NCBI RefSeq assembly: GCF_003385495.1 | Contig: NZ_QNUH01000004.1 | Coordinates: 186,001-250,000 of the forward strand | Source of the DNA: Chryseobacterium elymi | GTDB lineage: Bacteria; Bacteroidota; Bacteroidia; Flavobacteriales; Weeksellaceae | Reading direction: 5' to 3' | Length of the DNA stretch: 64,000 nucleotides | Shown: piece after piece, positions 43,624 to 52,545 of the stretch | How positions within the stretch are numbered: the first letter of the stretch is position 1 | How the letters are laid out: each line of letters begins with the position of its first letter | The notes under the pieces: model-generated | The model's input: only the letters and a program-made list of their open reading frames with translations | The model's database searches: none | What the model was told of the DNA's origin: nothing | Translations under genes and position numbers: made by a program

Positions 43624-45030
43624 TTAATCATTATCGTTGTCGTCAATTGGACGTGGTTTATATTCATATAGTGGTTTCTCATGTTTTGGGCTTACAGGTG
43701 TATTGTACGGATGTGGCCCTGTACTTGTAGTCCTGTGAATATCTCTATGTTGATCTGTTGTCGCCGTTTTCGGTTCAGTAGGATATAAATTCTTTGGATC
43801 TGTTGCATGATCGGAATATTTTTCAATAGGCCAGTTATTATGATGAATAGGGCCTTCTGGAAATTCCACATTATCTCGCCTAGCTATTTTTTTAAACTCA
43901 TCTCTAACAGCATCAAAAGCTTTTCGTTCATAAGATGGGCTTTTGTTATCATTTGGGTCAATTTTCCCTCGGCGTCCATTTTCATAATTTCTCAAATGTT
44001 CACCTGCTCTAGTGTCCGAGTTTCGTAAATTTTCCTTTGCTTGTTCCCATAAAGCACGCCAAACAGGATTATCATACAGTGATTGCAATCCAAATCTGGC
44101 CTCTAAAGTAACACGCTCAAAAAGCTTACCATTTTTCAATGCATTAACTGTCTGCGCTCCCTGTTTGTAAATTCCAACCGCCATATTTGGATTTGTCTTC
44201 GCACTTTCAACCATCGCTCTTTGCCCAACAAGTGATAGTCCTGCATAATAAAAATCCTGCCAATTCAACGGTTGTGGATTTGCGCCAGTTGCTTTTTGGT
44301 ATATCTGAATGAAAGGTTGCTCAAACATAGTTAAACCTGAAATAACTTCGTCACCTGTTTCGCTTAGATTTTTACCATTTCTTAATATCCCCTCGAAGCC
44401 TACTTGATCTACAACAGCAATTCCCCTTGCGGAAACATTCAAAAAAGCAAAATTGAGCAAGGCTGTAGACATCGTTGGTGTCGCTGTTCCTGCGAAAGCG
44501 CCAAACCCTGCCGATCCAAGTTTACCCAGCATAGCACCTTCTAAAACTGCCCAGCCTGTGTTTCTTGCGGTGTAGATCATAGCCTGCCAGGTACTTGTAA
44601 TTCCTTCTGCATAAGTAATCGTGCCACCTATAATGCAAGTCATTTGGCATTTTGAAGTTAAAGAATAGGCATCTCTACGACCATATGCATTTAACGTGGA
44701 GTAACCTACCCACTTCCTGAAAGGAGCAGCCAGACCTCCACAAAGTGCAGCACTCGCTGCCACAGCGACGGCAGCTAATACAACCAATGCTGCACCTCCC
44801 GTAACAATGCCAGCTGCCGCTATTGCCGCAGCTATGACCACTGTCCAACGACAACAGAAATCTCCCATCTGTTGTGTTGCAGTATCATCTTTAACTAAAT
44901 AATAGAATTTATCTTTTGTCCCGTGGTTTGTTTGTGTCGGGTACATCTTTGCCGGCGCAAGACCAGAAGAACAGGTAAAATACATATCACTGGTTAATGC
45001 TACGTAGCCGGTTTGTCCTGATTCACTCAT
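43624..45030 (-). CDS. T6SS effector: PAAR-like N-terminus with HNH/Endo VII-type nuclease tip
   Basis: 468 aa from ATG 45030, which overlaps the upstream stop by 8 bases; an earlier start at 45072 is unlikely. The N-terminus ('GYVALTSDMYFTCSSGLAPA') is PAAR/DUF4150-like. Two long hydrophobic Ala/Gly-rich segments follow (about residues 60-105 and 155-200), suggesting a translocation domain. The C-terminal 76 residues hold 'GPIHHNNWP' (H396, H397), 'DPKNLYP' and 'DQHRDIH' (H428, H432), the treble-clef HNH/LHH-type nuclease pattern. It cleaves target DNA or RNA after injection. Immunity genes follow. Confidence 0.8.
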   Translation of the reverse strand: MSESGQTGYVALTSDMYFTCSSGLAPAKMYPTQTNHGTKDKFYYLVKDDTATQQMGDFCCRWTVVIAAAIAAAGIVTGGAALVVLAAVAVAASAALCGGLAAPFRKWVGYSTLNAYGRRDAYSLTSKCQMTCIIGGTITYAEGITSTWQAMIYTARNTGWAVLEGAMLGKLGSAGFGAFAGTATPTMSTALLNFAFLNVSARGIAVVDQVGFEGILRNGKNLSETGDEVISGLTMFEQPFIQIYQKATGANPQPLNWQDFYYAGLSLVGQRAMVESAKTNPNMAVGIYKQGAQTVNALKNGKLFERVTLEARFGLQSLYDNPVWRALWEQAKENLRNSDTRAGEHLRNYENGRRGKIDPNDNKSPSYERKAFDAVRDEFKKIARRDNVEFPEGPIHHNNWPIEKYSDHATDPKNLYPTEPKTATTDQHRDIHRTTSTGPHPYNTPVSPKHEKPLYEYKPRPIDDNDND

Positions 45031-45853
45031 ACTGTTTAATTTTATAATGAACTTCACCTCCAAATTTATCATTGATCGCCTCTGAAAAATTCACCTCCCC
45101 ATCAATAATAAATCCACTCAATAGGTCTATATTGTATTGTGCGTTATACAGATAGACCGGTTTTAAAGCATCAAAATCCAAAATCGGGAACCCGCCATAT
45201 AAATCTTTTAGATGATTCTCTGCTACGATATTTGGATACCCATCAATCTTGATATTGTAGATATTTTCCTTATCCTGACTTTTATTCCCATCATACTTCA
45301 CCTCAAAAGGGATTGAACCTGACCTAAATAGATTAGGAATAGTTTTTTTAATTCTACCAAAAAAATCTCTGCCATAAATATTATTTAAAAATATGTCAAA
45401 AAATTCCATAGCCTTGACCATAGCATCGACACCGCCAATTTTTTCAAAAGCTTCATCTTGGATTTTAAACAACTCAACCAATGAGGTATTGGCCTTATTG
45501 TATTCAATTGTCTCGGCTTTTACGTCTTCCCATCGTTCCTTTATCTGTTCCAAATTTTTAACCTGCAGAAGTTTACCCTGCTTATCTACGGTAAAAGTGA
45601 TTTCATTGAGAGCCTTTTGTAATTGAGTGACAACTTTGTGAATTTCTATGTATCCCATGTTGTCCGCTTTGACCATACGGTGATCAAGCGTAATAAGTTC
45701 AAAAGTATAATAGTGGGAGCCTATTTCTTTAAGTGTAAGCATCCACCTTAATTCCACTTCTGTTTCACTCACCATCCCATTTAGAAGCATATTGCTAATT
45801 ATGTTGACGAGGTATTTCTTATTACTTAAGGTCTTAAAATTTATATATTCCAT
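45023..45853 (-). CDS. T6SS effector-associated protein, unknown role
   Basis: 276 aa, soluble, beta-rich N-terminal half ('VELRWMLTLKEIGSHYYTFE') and helical centre with 'EAFEKIGGVDAMVKAMEFFD'. Located between vgrG (10-base gap) and the effector (8-base overlap), the position taken by adaptor or chaperone proteins that load effectors onto VgrG in other T6SS loci. No DUF1795/DUF2169-type adaptor sequence is recognisable, so the role is inferred from place only. Confidence 0.6.
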   Translation of the reverse strand: MEYINFKTLSNKKYLVNIISNMLLNGMVSETEVELRWMLTLKEIGSHYYTFELITLDHRMVKADNMGYIEIHKVVTQLQKALNEITFTVDKQGKLLQVKNLEQIKERWEDVKAETIEYNKANTSLVELFKIQDEAFEKIGGVDAMVKAMEFFDIFLNNIYGRDFFGRIKKTIPNLFRSGSIPFEVKYDGNKSQDKENIYNIKIDGYPNIVAENHLKDLYGGFPILDFDALKPVYLYNAQYNIDLLSGFIIDGEVNFSEAINDKFGGEVHYKIKQYE

Positions 45854-45863
45854 TCAGATAACC

Positions 45864-47906
45864 TTAATTAATAAATACGTTTCCACCACTCCAGGAACCT
45901 TCGCCAGTAATTTCTATTTTTGCTCCGTTCACCTTGATTCCTGCGGTAGAGATTTCAAGACTGTTGTCACCAACTTTCAGGGTTAGCTTTTCCAGCGAGC
46001 TTAAATCAATGACACCATCTTTTCCCATTGTAAGCACACTTTGACCATTTCCAACATCTGTTTTGTGAGTATCTCCAACAGTTACCGTATTTTTTTCACC
46101 CACAGAAACTGATTTATTCTTGGTAGCATTGGTGTTCGCATTCCCAGCACCATCAAATTTCATGTTCGCCCCACCTTGATCTGTCAGGAAAACAGATCCT
46201 TCACCATCATTCAATTCTAGCTTATTTCCACTTCTGCTACTAAGACTTTTGATATTATTTCCTTCTCCTCCTCCGGCGCCAATCCCTCCATGATACATTC
46301 CTCCCATAACAAAAGGACGATCAGGATGCAGGTGGACATAATTGACAATTACCTGGTCTCCAACTTCTGGTATGGACATAAATCCCCGGTTTTTTCCAAC
46401 TTTATCGCTGCTTCCTGCATCTGGTGACATAACGCGGATGAACTCCGTGGTATCCTGACCTTTTTGCCAGTCCAACTGTACCTGTACTCTTCCCTGATTT
46501 AATGGATCGGTATTGGATGTTACTTTTGCAAACTGTGGCTCCGCTAATGGATTGATATATTCTGGTCTTGGAAGAAAGCCCGTATCGGAGGCAATTGCTT
46601 TAAATGATCCTTCATAATAGCCTCTGGCATCCACCTCATGAAGAGCTTCAATAACCATTAATTTCGTAAAGAAAGTCGTCTCATTGGAATCCGGTTTACG
46701 CATTTCTATATCAGTTATGCATCCTGGATAAAGAAATGGCAAACTTGTTTTTCCAGACGTGACGAGTACCTCAGCGGCTTTGCTCCCTGCTGTACCTTTT
46801 TGAGAAGCATCAATATCCATAAAAGATATCGCTTTGATAGGAGCAACACGTAAAGAAGGTGTTTGAAAAGTGCGTTCTGAAATCTCATAAGCACGTTTTG
46901 CAATGTCTGAAGTATGTGTGATTTTTGAATTGCTTCCGATAAACTTTTCATCTTTACTACTATTGTAGCCATAAAAAGTTGGTTTAACATGCTGTGCCTT
47001 CATTTTGATCTTTACATCACTCAAATTGCTTCCATAAACCAATTTTATTGGTTTCTCCTGGGGTGGCAATTTACCAAAATGAAGAATCTCGCCATCATAA
47101 AAGAACTGCTCACCATAAGCTTCAGCAATTCTTGAAAGGTAATTAAAATGTGTTTCCTCATATTGACAACTGTAAGAAATATTACCATGCAGAGCATCAA
47201 CACGAAAATCAAATTTTCCTTGATCCAAGCCTTCTTTAATCACTTCATTTGCTACGCTGTTCAAACTTATCGGTTGCGAACCTCCGAAACTTTGTATATG
47301 TGGAGCTGCGTCTAATAGGATCGTTGGACTATAACCCTTAAGAACGATGTTTCCTAAACTTCCTCTTTCCTGACAAAAGCCAATCTGTGTAATAACACCT
47401 ACAAAATTTCTCTCCGGGCTTTGATCCACGTCTTTATATTTAAAAACAACGGTGATTCTTTTCCCTAGAAAGCTCTGTGCGTTTTCAAGATTATGGTTTT
47501 CAGGATCTCCCAATGCATCGTGCGCAAGAACCATTTCAAACTTATGATGGTTAGATGCCTTCTGCTTTAATCTAAAATGTTTAAAATGCTTAATTTGTTT
47601 ACCTTCAACGTGAATGTCAAGTTTTACAACTCGGTTAATACCGGCAATTGCATTTTCCGGTATTGCCTGGGCATTGTAAATTTTTGAAGTTGGTTGATTG
47701 CTCCAGATCTTTTCGTTGGAAATTTCCGCCACATTAGGAGTTATCGGCTTATTGAACATCTGTTTTCCTGAACTTATAGCATCTTTGACTTTTAAGGCAT
47801 CGTTCTTCAGGTTTTCAACGTTTATATTTTTTTTGAATTCGTTCTCATAATTCATCTTATCCGAATACTTTCCGGTATGGGAAAGATCCTTGTCTTCTTG
47901 AAACAT
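45864..47906 (-). CDS. vgrG: T6SS spike protein VgrG (TssI), full length
   Basis: 680 aa from ATG 47906. gp27-like hub ('IAGINRVVKLDIHVEGKQ', 'EETHFNYLSRIAEAYGEQFF'), then OB domain ('FAKVTSNTDPLNQGRVQV', 'IPEVGDQVIVNYVHLHPDRP') and gp5-like beta-helix needle ('KLELNDGEGSVFLTDQGGAN', 'SLEISTAGIKVNGAKIEITG'). Trimeric spike of the contractile injection system, delivering the effector encoded downstream. The glycine stretch 'GGIGAGGGEGN' links hub and needle. A start at 47972 would add a non-family basic leader. The rest of the T6SS machine is not in this window. Confidence 0.92.
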   Translation of the reverse strand: MFQEDKDLSHTGKYSDKMNYENEFKKNINVENLKNDALKVKDAISSGKQMFNKPITPNVAEISNEKIWSNQPTSKIYNAQAIPENAIAGINRVVKLDIHVEGKQIKHFKHFRLKQKASNHHKFEMVLAHDALGDPENHNLENAQSFLGKRITVVFKYKDVDQSPERNFVGVITQIGFCQERGSLGNIVLKGYSPTILLDAAPHIQSFGGSQPISLNSVANEVIKEGLDQGKFDFRVDALHGNISYSCQYEETHFNYLSRIAEAYGEQFFYDGEILHFGKLPPQEKPIKLVYGSNLSDVKIKMKAQHVKPTFYGYNSSKDEKFIGSNSKITHTSDIAKRAYEISERTFQTPSLRVAPIKAISFMDIDASQKGTAGSKAAEVLVTSGKTSLPFLYPGCITDIEMRKPDSNETTFFTKLMVIEALHEVDARGYYEGSFKAIASDTGFLPRPEYINPLAEPQFAKVTSNTDPLNQGRVQVQLDWQKGQDTTEFIRVMSPDAGSSDKVGKNRGFMSIPEVGDQVIVNYVHLHPDRPFVMGGMYHGGIGAGGGEGNNIKSLSSRSGNKLELNDGEGSVFLTDQGGANMKFDGAGNANTNATKNKSVSVGEKNTVTVGDTHKTDVGNGQSVLTMGKDGVIDLSSLEKLTLKVGDNSLEISTAGIKVNGAKIEITGEGSWSGGNVFIN

Positions 47907-48250
47907 GATAATAATTTTTTCGGTTGTGTTTAAATAATATATAATCCTTCTGGTGGGATTCTTTGAGGGCAACTGTAAAGAAATAGGTGGCCCTGTTTCG
48001 TTTACATTGATTTCACTTGCTTATAATTATAGCAAAAACTATCGGAAATACCTCAACAAGAGGTGATTTGAAGATTAAATAAATGATTCATCAGCGGCTT
48101 TAAAAGGTTAATAATTAGTGACTTGGAAAGCCAATATATAACTATAAAAATTCATGACAAAATTTTACACCACCTTTTTGAGAAATTGTCGTAATTCTAC
48201 GACCAGAGATATAAGGATATGATTATATGAAACTTTGGCTTTAAAAAAGC
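47907..48250. other. Upstream region of the T6SS cargo operon
   Basis: 344 bases, AT-rich, holding the promoter side of the vgrG operon. I see no palindrome or coding frame worth reporting. Confidence 0.4.
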
Positions 48251-48526
48251 TTATTTCTGATAGGCTTCAATACTCTTCTGACGTCTTTCCTGATCTTTTT
48301 TGAAAGTTTTTGCTGTCCATAAAAAACCAATACCCAAAATGATCAGAGCATACGCTATCCATTTGCCAAATCTTTCTGCTAAGGTTATAAAGACGGATCG
48401 CTCATAACTGGAAAAGCCCTCTGCACCTGCAGGACCACGACGGTAGAATTTACGCCTGTTTATCCAATAACGTAACGCCAGTCCAAGAATTAATGAGCTA
48501 ATGCCCATAACTAATAACGGTGTCAT
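48251..48526 (-). CDS. Small membrane protein (two-helix)
   Basis: 91 aa from ATG 48526: membrane segment 1 'LLVMGISSLILGLALRYWI', a basic loop ('NRRKFYRRGPAGAEGFSSYE') and segment 2 'WIAYALIILGIGFLW', then a charged tail. Proteins like this are frequent beside Bacteroidetes T6SS/ICE loci, often mislabelled as ABC permeases. Function unknown. Start 48592 would add a non-matching leader. Confidence 0.65.
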   Translation of the reverse strand: MTPLLVMGISSLILGLALRYWINRRKFYRRGPAGAEGFSSYERSVFITLAERFGKWIAYALIILGIGFLWTAKTFKKDQERRQKSIEAYQK

Positions 48527-48590
48527 ATTCAGTGATTTGGTTTCTATAAAAATACAAAAAAATATTTTCTTCATAAGATATAACTTAAAC

Positions 48591-48627
48591 AAAATGGGGT
48601 TGTTTCATTGTGAAACAACCCCATTTT
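48591..48627. terminator. Bidirectional terminator
   Basis: AAAATGGGGTTGTTTCA and TGAAACAACCCCATTTT form a perfect 17-bp stem with a 3-base loop, between the small membrane gene and the gene at 48694. Strong on both strands. Confidence 0.85.
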
Positions 48628-48693
48628 CATTTCCCTAGCCGGATAATCCTGCAATCCTGATTTAATCTATAACCTGAATCCTCCTTTTTTCCG

Positions 48694-48993
48694 TTACGGT
48701 TTCCGGTTCTTTTTCTGATCTGAAAGACTTTTGTCTTGTTTATCTTTTTGCTGAGTGACTGGGTTTTCTTTTTCAAAACGTCCGACATGCTCAGCAGTTT
48801 TTTCTTTTGCGTTATTTTTTTCATTACTGTTCTCCTTATTTTCAGTTTTTGTTAGTTCGTTCTCCACTTTGTCAGCATAATAAAAAGCTGGCATCTCCAC
48901 ATCGATTATATCTCCTTTTCTTACAAGTATGGTAGGATCTTTAATGCCTTCCAGCATCGCTTTATAAATCCATTCTACCGATAATTGAATCAC
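48694..48993 (-). CDS. Hypothetical ICE protein, 3' part of a frameshifted gene
   Basis: 99 aa from a GTG at 48993 ('SVEWIYKAMLEGIKDPTILV', 'EMPAFYYADKVENELTKTEN', Lys/Glu-rich tail). The same frame stays open upstream of the GTG and encodes 'HFRTNCDATEYCFENTTDRD', protein-like sequence overlapping the end of the gene at 48990-49184. I infer that the two were one protein before a single-base indel near 49030-49070. Alternatively two coupled genes with a 4-base overlap. Family unknown. Confidence 0.5.
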   Translation of the reverse strand: MIQLSVEWIYKAMLEGIKDPTILVRKGDIIDVEMPAFYYADKVENELTKTENKENSNEKNNAKEKTAEHVGRFEKENPVTQQKDKQDKSLSDQKKNRKP

Positions 48994-49184
48994 AAAATCA
49001 CGATCCGTGGTGTTTTCAAAGCAATATTCTGTCGCATCACAATTAGTCCGGAAGTGGGAAGTGATTTCAGGTCTTCAAGGGTGCATACTGCTATCCAACC
49101 ATAGGCTAAATATTTGTCACCTTTATCAAGTGTTTTTTTTAGATAGTCCACTGTGAGCAAATAATCGATTTCTGAAATCGTCAT
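48990..49184 (-). CDS. Hypothetical ICE protein, 5' part of a frameshifted gene
   Basis: 64 aa ('MTISEIDYLLTVDYLKKTLD', 'KGDKYLAYGWIAVCTLEDLK'). The last 15 residues look out of frame compared with the alternative frame that joins the gene at 48694. Together they would make an ICE protein of roughly 160 aa. It follows the tra operon terminator, so it needs its own promoter. Confidence 0.5.
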   Translation of the reverse strand: MTISEIDYLLTVDYLKKTLDKGDKYLAYGWIAVCTLEDLKSLPTSGLIVMRQNIALKTPRIVIL

Positions 49185-49200
49185 CGTTAAGGTTTAATGG

Positions 49201-49246
49201 GAAAAAAAATAAATGAGACAGCTTTGATCATAAAGCTGCCCCATTT
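49201..49246 (-). terminator. Terminator of the tra operon
   Basis: On the minus strand AAATGGGGCAGCTTT pairs imperfectly with AAAGCTGTCTCATTT around ATGATC, followed by ATTTTTTTT. It sits 3 bases after the traQ stop. Confidence 0.8.
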
Positions 49247-49248
49247 CA

Positions 49249-49701
49249 CTACTTAATACTGTTAAATTGAAAGCTCAATTGTCTTTCATTTCCAAAATTA
49301 TCAAGTATCCAAATGTCAAATGATTGCTGGAGGTTGGATTGTGATGTGTAATAGAAGGTGATCTCCGAACTTTTGGCATCGGAAAGAAAGTATATTTTAT
49401 TGGGTAAAAAGGCTTTTTTACCTGTCTTACCAATTTCATAGTTCAAATTTCCATTTCCGTCATATTGAAAATACCGGAAGAAATATTGAACGCCAGAAAA
49501 ACTTCCTGTATTTTTAATTTTCATAGAGATTGCCTCTGTATGACCAACTGCAATTGCCTTATTAACAGGAAGTACGATAACTTCAAATGGGAAGTTCTGC
49601 TGAATATCAAGTTCATCATTTTTACAGGAGAATAATAAACAAATACTCAAAAGTAAAATGAACCAGCGAGTCTGGAATTTTGTTACTAATAATGTTTTCA
49701 T
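49249..49701 (-). CDS. traQ: Conjugal transfer protein TraQ (DUF3872)
   Basis: 150-aa lipoprotein ('RWFILLLSICLLFSCKNDE', lipobox 'LFSC') followed by an Ig-like beta domain ('FEVIVLPVNKAIAVGHTEAI', 'KNTGSFSGVQYFFRYFQYDG'). Matches DUF3872/TraQ of CTnDOT-type systems, a periplasmic or outer-membrane component of the mating apparatus. Last gene of the operon, 11 bases after traO. Confidence 0.88.
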   Translation of the reverse strand: MKTLLVTKFQTRWFILLLSICLLFSCKNDELDIQQNFPFEVIVLPVNKAIAVGHTEAISMKIKNTGSFSGVQYFFRYFQYDGNGNLNYEIGKTGKKAFLPNKIYFLSDAKSSEITFYYTSQSNLQQSFDIWILDNFGNERQLSFQFNSIK

Positions 49702-49712
49702 ACGGATATATT

Positions 49713-50273
49713 TTAAAGATTAAAACGAAGCCCAATACCGGCTGAAGGACGGAACTGATTAAAATTCGTTCCCCAAATGTATTTCGCCCTGGCCTGTATG
49801 GACAGAATAATGAAATTGGTAAGGTATGTCTCTATGGTCAGCCTGCCTCCAGCACCGTAAACAAAACTGCTCTCATTGTTGATTTGAGAACCATCCGCTA
49901 GCAATAGTATGTTGTGATTGACCAGCTGATAACCACCACTGGCTTCGATTCCTGAATTTAAACTCACAATTTTATTTGGTAAGCCTAAAAGATGGAAACT
50001 ATATCCTCCTGTCAATAAATAAGTTTCTATGGGAATGGGATTTTCAGCGTAAAATGTTGTCCTGCGCTGATATTCTGCTGAAATGAAATGATAGTTTCCT
50101 CTTTTGTGATTTTGTGTCAGCTCCAAATTCAAAAAATAATTGTCCTTTGGTTGGTCTTTGGAAAACATACCAGCACTGACCTGTAAACCTTTTTGATAAG
50201 GTAGTAATCGTTGCGCCAAAATCGACGTAAACGGTAATATACTCATTAATAATATGCTTAATATCTTTTTCAT
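49713..50273 (-). CDS. traO: Conjugal transfer protein TraO
   Basis: 186 aa: signal peptide ('ILSILLMSILPFTSILAQRL') and an outer-membrane barrel-like body ('KGLQVSAGMFSKDQPKDNYF', 'SLNSGIEASGGYQLVNHNIL', ending 'SAGIGLRFNL' with a C-terminal hydrophobic strand). Matches TraO, an outer-membrane part of Bacteroidetes conjugation channels. 19 bases after traN. Confidence 0.9.
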   Translation of the reverse strand: MKKILSILLMSILPFTSILAQRLLPYQKGLQVSAGMFSKDQPKDNYFLNLELTQNHKRGNYHFISAEYQRRTTFYAENPIPIETYLLTGGYSFHLLGLPNKIVSLNSGIEASGGYQLVNHNILLLADGSQINNESSFVYGAGGRLTIETYLTNFIILSIQARAKYIWGTNFNQFRPSAGIGLRFNL

Positions 50274-50292
50274 ATCGTTTTAAATAAGATTG

Positions 50293-51192
50293 TTATTTAA
50301 TTTTCAGTGGTAGATCCTTTAATAGTACAGCGCGGATCAAATCCTCATTTTCAACTTCAAGTCTTTGATGCCTTCCACCATTCTTTTCATAAAGCTCAAT
50401 GACAAGGATTTTATTATGATCAAGTGTGAACTGATCCAGCAGATAAACTTCACGGCATGTTTTATTGTCCGGTACTTCGGCAATATCGCTGTATGTCCGG
50501 ACAATATTTAATGGTTTCTCCTGAAATACAGTACGTTTTGCTACTTTTTTATCGACTACCTTAAAATTTATAAAGTCTATCTGGAAGGAAACATTGGTTT
50601 TATTTTGGATCTGTGTATTAAAGTAATATTTCCCTTGGTATATGTAAATCCCTTTCAGAGTAAAGAGAATTCCAAAACTTCTGGAAGCGATGTGCCTGAT
50701 ATTGTTCCGATTTTTTTTATAGATAGCTTCCATGAGCTGATCGGGAATAGAAGGAGAAAAACCCAGATCCTCCAGATGTATATTGGCTCTGGAATTTGAT
50801 ACGGATTTATCATTTGGATCAAGATTATAGGTCAGAATCTCAGGATAAGAGCTGTAAAAAACACTGAAGCTATAAAATTTTCCGTCATCCGTAATCACAG
50901 AGAAATTGGATTCATCTTCAAAATCTTTCACTGCTGCTTTGATCCGTAATACATTCTCCGCATCATCAGCTTTTCCCGCGGTAAGAAATTCACTTCCCAG
51001 ATCAACATAACGGATCGCAGATGGAAAGATAAGGTGCGTTGTTTTATTATAAGTTACAGTAATACGATACGGCTCAATCTGCTCTGAATCAACCTTATGA
51101 TTTAGTGAGTCTGTATTTGTTTGTGCACGGGAATAAATAAAACCAAGCATTGCACAAATCGTTATTAATATTTTTTTAATGATCGATTTCAT
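50293..51192 (-). CDS. traN: Conjugative transposon protein TraN
   Basis: 299 aa, signal peptide ('ILITICAMLGFIYSRAQTN') then DUF4138-type periplasmic domain ('ITVTYNKTTHLIFPSAIRYV', 'LEDLGFSPSIPDQLMEAIYK', 'LFTLKGIYIYQGKYYFNTQI'). TraN is a VirB9-like component of the channel in Bacteroidetes. Length fits. Between traM and traO as in CTnDOT. Confidence 0.92.
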   Translation of the reverse strand: MKSIIKKILITICAMLGFIYSRAQTNTDSLNHKVDSEQIEPYRITVTYNKTTHLIFPSAIRYVDLGSEFLTAGKADDAENVLRIKAAVKDFEDESNFSVITDDGKFYSFSVFYSSYPEILTYNLDPNDKSVSNSRANIHLEDLGFSPSIPDQLMEAIYKKNRNNIRHIASRSFGILFTLKGIYIYQGKYYFNTQIQNKTNVSFQIDFINFKVVDKKVAKRTVFQEKPLNIVRTYSDIAEVPDNKTCREVYLLDQFTLDHNKILVIELYEKNGGRHQRLEVENEDLIRAVLLKDLPLKIK

Positions 51193-51216
51193 TTCTATTT
51201 GATTTAAGGATTAGTA

Positions 51217-52545
51217 TTATTTTTTTGAAACTAAAAAGACTTGATGACCGGCCTTTAACATTACTTTGGGTGTTCTTGTTTTCTTTGAAAAATACCCCGA
51301 AACTCCCTGAACCAGACCACGGGAGAGATCGCCCGCTATTTGCTGGCCTGCTGACCTGCTCATCATGATAGAAGTTCCGGAAGATTGGCTCATATTGGAT
51401 ACTATTTCATTTACAGCATTCATTTCAGCAGAATATGGAACACTCAATCCCGGTTGGCCGTCTAAATCATAAATGTTGATATCAACCGGGAAAATATTTC
51501 CCTCAAATTCTATTGATGAGACCTTTAACAGTAGACGGCCATTGTTGAATTTTGCTCCTGCTGTAACGATAGATCCGGAAGGAATAGTAAAATCTGGTGT
51601 TTTCGCAGATTCAAGTAATCGTAATTTCACCGTTCCATCAGTGGTTATGGTAGTAGTCTCATGAATGCATGCCCCGATACTATTCTTCGGTTTGGAAACC
51701 TGTTCTGTAACACCCACAGTGTAGAATCCACGGTTTCTTTCTCCGTTAATATTTTCCAAAAACTCACTATCGGTAGGTTCACGATAAAGGGCAGAAACCA
51801 CATTGGTGCGCATAGGGGAAAAAGCGACAAAAGATGCTTTCTGAACTCCAGTATTTCTAATGGTTGTACTATCTGTCTTTTTTTGCTCACCACCATTACT
51901 TGGAAGATACTTAGACGCCATCTGGTAGGATTTTTCCATGAGCTGCAATTGGTCATTAACTGTTAAAGGAGCAGGGTTCGCATCCCTTTCATCAAGTTGC
52001 TTTTTTAATCCTGCAATCTCTTTGCGAAGTTCCGTCGATTCGTAGTTTTCGTTACTGTTATAAAATGAACCTAAAGTCGCCTGCGCATTCCGATAGGAGT
52101 TTAAAGCAGTATTTTCAGTTTGATAGCTTTTTCCTAAAGGATTATTCGTTGCATTCCCATTTAAGCCGGAGTTCGGATCGGTGGCCTGCATAGTACTGTC
52201 GCTATTCCAATAATCCGAAAGTGATGTTAGCATGGTCTTTTTCTGCTGATTTTTCTCATCCATCATTGCCTGTTCATAGGCTTTTTGTTTATCGGACTGC
52301 ATTCCAATTTCTGTTGCCTGCGGGACAGCACCATTGAGGCCTGAATCTTTATTTTCGTTCTTATCGGCCGAAGGCTTAAAAATTAGATAGAGACAGGCAA
52401 GGAAAACGATTACCATCAAAAGATAAATCAATGGCTTTTTTAACTTTTCCAACTTAGACTTTTCATTCCCGCTAATTAAATCTTCAGATTTCTGCTCAGA
52501 TTCTTCGACTAGAACACTGATCCTTTTATTCTCGTTATTTTCCAT
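51217..52545 (-). CDS. traM: Conjugative transposon protein TraM (VirB10-like)
   Basis: 442 aa. A cytosolic N-terminus, one membrane anchor ('PLIYLLMVIVFLACLYLIF', about residues 37-55), an extended Gln/Asn/Glu-rich periplasmic linker, and a C-terminal domain ('IPSGSIVTAGAKFNNGRLLL', ending 'PKVMLKAGHQVFLVSKK') typical of VirB10/TraM. The start may be 52554 (three residues longer); both overlap the end of traL by a few bases. Confidence 0.92.
   Translation of the reverse strand: MENNENKRISVLVEESEQKSEDLISGNEKSKLEKLKKPLIYLLMVIVFLACLYLIFKPSADKNENKDSGLNGAVPQATEIGMQSDKQKAYEQAMMDEKNQQKKTMLTSLSDYWNSDSTMQATDPNSGLNGNATNNPLGKSYQTENTALNSYRNAQATLGSFYNSNENYESTELRKEIAGLKKQLDERDANPAPLTVNDQLQLMEKSYQMASKYLPSNGGEQKKTDSTTIRNTGVQKASFVAFSPMRTNVVSALYREPTDSEFLENINGERNRGFYTVGVTEQVSKPKNSIGACIHETTTITTDGTVKLRLLESAKTPDFTIPSGSIVTAGAKFNNGRLLLKVSSIEFEGNIFPVDINIYDLDGQPGLSVPYSAEMNAVNEIVSNMSQSSGTSIMMSRSAGQQIAGDLSRGLVQGVSGYFSKKTRTPKVMLKAGHQVFLVSKK

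Noticed and set aside
51645..51966. Frames of ~100 codons on both strands inside traM
   Set aside because: Shadows of the traM coding sequence with no domain or start context.
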